From NCBI RefSeq assembly GCF_026210795.1, contig NC_089452.1, forward strand, positions 248,001 to 312,000: DNA of 64,000 nucleotides, in the 5' to 3' direction. Below the pieces are notes generated by a model that searched no databases, was not told the DNA's origin, and saw nothing but the letters and a program-made list of their open reading frames with translations. This DNA comes from Rhizophagus irregularis (taxonomy: Eukaryota; Glomeromycota; Glomeromycetes; Glomerales; Glomeraceae). Each line of letters opens with the position of its first letter. Position 1 is the first letter of the stretch. Made by a program: the position numbers and the translations under genes. Below are positions 61,266-64,000 of the stretch, one piece after another.

Positions 61266-61896
61266 TAAATGGATTTTTTCCTTAGAGAAGTGAAAGAAAT
61301 GTACGAATACGCATGTATATCGGAGTATTATATTTGCATAACATCCTTTAATCAAATCATGAAAGGGATTTGGATAAATTTGAAAGAATGATTTTTCTTT
61401 TTTTCTCCCTTTTTTTTTTGTTTGGATTTATTGAAAAAAAAAAATACGCCAAGAAATATAAATTAAATCTACAAATGATATAAACTTTTATGCAAATAGA
61501 TATGAAATCTTTCTTCAAAGAATTCCTTTATTAATACCTTTCTTTTTGTATATTTCAAATTTTTAAAATAAGATGTACATACATTAAACATGGTTTTTTT
61601 TTTCATTTAAAAAGACAAACTTAGTTTTTTTTTTAAAAAAAAAAAAAAAAGATTCTTTTTACGAATTATAAGATAATTTTTAAAAATAGAAACTTACATA
61701 TTGTTATATAAACAAAATTTTTTGTTATAAATTAGATATCCAATAATAAAATGAAATTTTGTTACAAAATGTACAAAATGAAAGCATATGGGTAGTATTC
61801 ACATAAAAACATATTACCAAAAGGTTACGCAAAAAAGAATGGTTAAATTCCGGATTACGCTTGATTACCCTTACCGCATCCTAATTCTGCATTTTG

Positions 61897-62216
61897 TGAC
61901 GTAGTAGGGACATTGGAGGGTATTGAGGATATTGGGGGATCGGCCGTAGTAATAACCTCTGAGTTGACGCTGAGTTAATAAATTTTTTTTAGCGTGACGT
62001 AATAAACATGGTCTTTGGGGTAAAATTAAATGACGTCATTAATATCGTGATAATTTCAAGTTTTTAAACAGGTTTTTTTGTAAAAAAAAAGAAAAATTCG
62101 AAACATTTGGATCCTTGTACAGAGTATTATCTTCAAAGAATGAACTTTTGGTAACGAAGGAGAAGTTTTAAAAAAATCAAAACGGAAAAATCGGTTTTCA
62201 CCTTATTGATGAGTCA
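61897..62216. promoter_or_regulatory. Cluster of bZIP-type sites
   Basis: TGACGTA at 61897-61903, TGACGTAA at 61995-62002, a perfect palindromic CRE TGACGTCA at 62031-62038 and an AP-1-type TGAGTCA at 62210-62216. Four such words within 320 bp of AT-rich DNA is more than expected by chance, but function is inferred from motif only. Confidence 0.45.
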
Positions 62217-64000
62217 TAAAACGTCCATTGTTGGCCGATGTCGTTTAAAAATTGTGTGGAGTAATAAAAAGAAATGTGGAGTAAGTATTCACTTTAATAT
62301 TCACTGACAATAAACCGATATCCAGTTTATCCGTTAATTATCCCCTTTTTTTAATTTGTTTTCAAAAAAAAGGAAAGAATGATGAAAATTATTAAATTTT
62401 GAAACAATTTGTGTCAATGATAAATAAATATTGTTTAAAATACATTTTTAGCACAAGATGATGTGTTTTATACTTTTAAAACTAAAGAAGTTTTAAAAAA
62501 AAAAAAATTTTATATTTTTATATATTTTTAATAATAAAGATAAAAATAAATTTGAAATATCATTGAGCTTTGATAAATTTAAATTCATACTTTTTTATTT
62601 ATTTCATAATTAAAATATCGGAAATTGAACATTATTTTTTTTTTTTTAATTTTCTCTTTAGAGTTTCATTAAAAAAGTAAATTTTCTAAATAAGGATACA
62701 CTTTTCTTTTTTTCGTCTTTTTTACCAAATAATCTTTAATAGAATCCTTGTACAAAAGGATTGTGTTTGTTTTTGTACGAGGGTAAATTTGACGAATTAA
62801 TCAAAAAGGTAAACTCAATATAATTTAACATTCGTATTGGAAGGGAACTATTGCCCTTAATGCTCTCCTACTTAATGATACTTTAAGTAGTAAAATACAA
62901 TGACTGTGAAGGACAAAGGATAAGTTATCATTTCAACAATGATAGTAAAAAAAAAGGATGAGATGAAATCTTTTACACAAATTTTCACAAATTTTCACAC
63001 AATTTTCACTTTGGAAAAAAAAAAAATGATTAACAAAAATATTACTGCACTCCTGATATGTACGCGCCATTTAAAATTTTATCTAATATTAAAAATAGAA
63101 AAGAATTCTTTTATTCTTTTCTTCTTCTTTATCATTATTATTTAAAAGTTTAGCCAATTATTGAAGACCATCGAATATTCTTGTAACAAATAATATTCAT
63201 CAACTATTTGTTTATTTTTAACATCATAATACGGTCTTCTTAGTTGATATAAAATCTCTTAGCTGACATAAAATAATTACAAATTAAAACAAATCGAAAT
63301 AAAAATAATTATAAAATAACGGATTAAAATAATTTAAAATTTTTTTTTACATAATTTTTATAAAAAAAAAAATAAAAAATATACAAAAAAGAATTGACAG
63401 GTTTAACCCCTTAATTATTTTTTTCTTGCACAACATTTTAAAAAACAATTAATATTATTTTTTTTTTATAAGAAAATCATAAAATTTGATTTAATTGGTC
63501 GTTGTTAAAATTAATATTTTTAATAACAATATTATCAAATAAATTAAATGATAAATATTCATTTTAAATCGGTAATAGGATTTTTGCATTATTGTTTGTT
63601 TGTTACGTTTACAGTTTTTTTTCAAAGCATTATATATTAATATTATTATTGTTACAATTTTTTTTAGTTATCAATTATTTGATTTTTTTATTTGCTGCGT
63701 AAATACATAATGCATGAATAAGAAAATTACATTCCGGCCATCTTGCATTTTTTTTTTAAAAAAAAAATATTAATATTATTTCATGGGATACCACTTTTTA
63801 AACTTAAATATAATTTTTAATATATACATTATTATTAATAATTACATTAATACATTGTACCTGGTTTATAACTCCCGCCAAAAATTAAAAAAAGACAATT
63901 ACCAATGATAATGCATTTTAATGCATTAGGTTGAATAAATTAAGTAAATTAATCATAAACAAATACCTAGTTACATTTCTATTTATAATATCATTTATGT

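Larger units (their letters stand above)
57077..64000. other. Large AT-rich region without a convincing gene
   Basis: Nearly 7 kb of poly-A/T tracts and microsatellites. Long minus and plus open frames here are low-complexity. A short more balanced stretch at 59965-60063 (DSPTGRDRGIIVLKRICS in one frame, with an AG before and GTAAGG after) could be an isolated exon. The length and the regulatory-type motifs at 61.9-62.2 kb are compatible with a long 5' flank or UTR of a gene beyond the right edge. Confidence 0.45.

Overview
The window is eukaryotic, very AT-rich and repeat-dense. Genes are split by short AT-rich GT-AG introns, and gene types typical of arbuscular mycorrhizal fungi recur: short-intron aldo/keto reductases in multiple copies, a TKL-like kinase with an N-terminal Cys pair, a SAM/NTPase Crinkler-like gene, and MULE and hAT transposons. 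The best guess is Rhizophagus (Glomeromycotina); this is inferred from gene types and composition, not from a database match. No rRNA, tRNA or CRISPR array was seen.

Layout. 1-2043: decayed MULE transposase (-). 2044-7272: AT-rich spacer with tandem repeats and two small TIR elements. 7273-7662: unknown 129-aa gene (+). 11389-24192: intact aldo/keto reductase A (-), a kinase (+) divergent from it, an intact REX4-type exonuclease (-), pseudogene B (-), reductases C and D (-). 26324-35361: three reductases E, F and G (+) in tandem, with REX4 pseudogenes behind E and F. 37862-45379: decayed family genes, one split by a 4.2-kb hAT transposon that has 8-bp target duplications and a transposase frame broken by a single stop codon. 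45864-49338: small TIR elements, one with 147-bp repeats, and a possible histone-fold gene fragment split by a hAT MITE. 49850-51083: truncated hAT/DUF659 transposase. 51251-53961: frameshifted Crinkler-like gene. 54435-57076: third REX4 pseudogene, then reductase pseudogene H (-). 57077-64000: no convincing gene, but microsatellites and a cluster of bZIP-type sites.

The main theme is amplification of a two-gene unit, aldo/keto reductase followed by REX4-type exonuclease. Eight reductase loci are present (six apparently intact, two dead) and four REX4 loci (one intact, three dead). All intact reductases share one gene structure: eight exons, with a 15-nt last exon in five of them, whose sequence differs between copies. 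Tandem copies serve as empty-site controls: a 475-bp hAT MITE lies in the E unit while the F unit keeps the single uninterrupted target. E, F and G share an upstream block containing a CACGTG site, overlapped by TGACGT in E and F; in E it has been pushed about 1.4 kb further away by inserted repeats. Junctions and product classes come from reading the sequence; no alignment or expression data were available.
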